From an uncultured Prevotellaceae bacterium (GTDB taxonomy: Bacteria > Bacteroidota > Bacteroidia > Bacteroidales > Bacteroidaceae), in NCBI GenBank assembly GCA_902770635.1, contig CACXTX010000011.1, positions 1 to 46,132 on the forward strand: a stretch of 46,132 nt of DNA. The letters are read 5' to 3'. A program made the translations under genes and the position numbers. Below are positions 46,042-46,132 of this stretch, in pieces. Under the pieces are notes generated by a model that did no database searches, was not told where the DNA came from, and worked only from the letters and a program-made list of their open reading frames with translations. The first letter of the stretch is position 1. Every line of letters begins with the position of its first letter.

Positions 46042-46132
46042 TTTTTTGTTTTACTTTTTCCAAAGTTGGTTGTACGAAGTAGCATTTCAGCCTTTTCTAT
46101 CATCTCCTTTAATTGCTGGGTAGGCGTTTCTT
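46038..46132 (-). CDS. 3' end of an unidentified gene
   Basis: On the reverse strand the frame reads ETPTQQLKEMIEKAEMLLR then TTNFGKSKTKK and a TGA that overlaps the TlpA-like start (ATGA). Only about 30 C-terminal residues are in the window, a charged helix and a basic tail, so the product cannot be named. The four-base overlap indicates an operon with the next two genes. Confidence 0.6.
   Translation of the reverse strand, partial: ETPTQQLKEMIEKAEMLLRTTNFGKSKTKK

Overview
The window looks like a chromosome segment of a Prevotella-type member of the Bacteroidales (Prevotellaceae). The evidence is paired SusC/SusD genes, lipoproteins with Bacteroidota-style lipoboxes, A-rich start regions without strong Shine-Dalgarno sequences, and promoters of the TTTG-N20-TAnnTTTG kind. 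Species cannot be settled from the sequence alone. Both ends cut through genes.

Layout. (1) 1-1995: the 3' part of a CbbX/SpoVK-type AAA+ ATPase, a small gene split by a 94-bp insertion, and a reverse-strand hotdog thioesterase. (2) 2040-9011: a complete tryptophan operon, trpB-E-G-D-C-F-A, preceded by a promoter, a 16-codon leader peptide with three consecutive Trp codons and an intrinsic terminator with a possible antiterminator, i.e. a candidate attenuator. (3) 9087-41122: a pectin-degradation region. It holds a three-part GH28-GH105-six-hairpin enzyme; two PL1 pectate lyases; a long CE8 pectin methylesterase with a BACON-like lipoprotein; a SusC/SusD pair; a second SusC/SusD pair with a probable surface glycan-binding lipoprotein; a small secreted protein; a reverse-strand XRE regulator; a PL1 remnant; a GH28 polygalacturonase; and a GH3 enzyme with a PA14-like insert. 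Hairpin terminators divide it into several transcription units. (4) 41138-46132, all reverse strand: rplY-pth-S4 protein-Ca2+/Na+ exchanger, then a TPR protein, a TlpA-like thioredoxin protein with a shortened end, and the tail of another gene.

How it works together (inference from families): CE8 removes methyl esters, the PL1 enzymes cut de-esterified homogalacturonan by elimination, SusC/D complexes import oligomers, and GH28/GH105 enzymes trim saturated and unsaturated galacturonides. GH3 and the third domain of the large enzyme may act on side chains.

Unexplained structure: tandem arrays of 22- or 21-bp period, two or three of them centred on short palindromes; 7-9-bp micro-repeats at gene ends, inside trpE and in a signal peptide; a CGTAAACGTTT-like motif about 57 bp upstream of the -7 box of three pectin promoters; and several frame-breaking scars.
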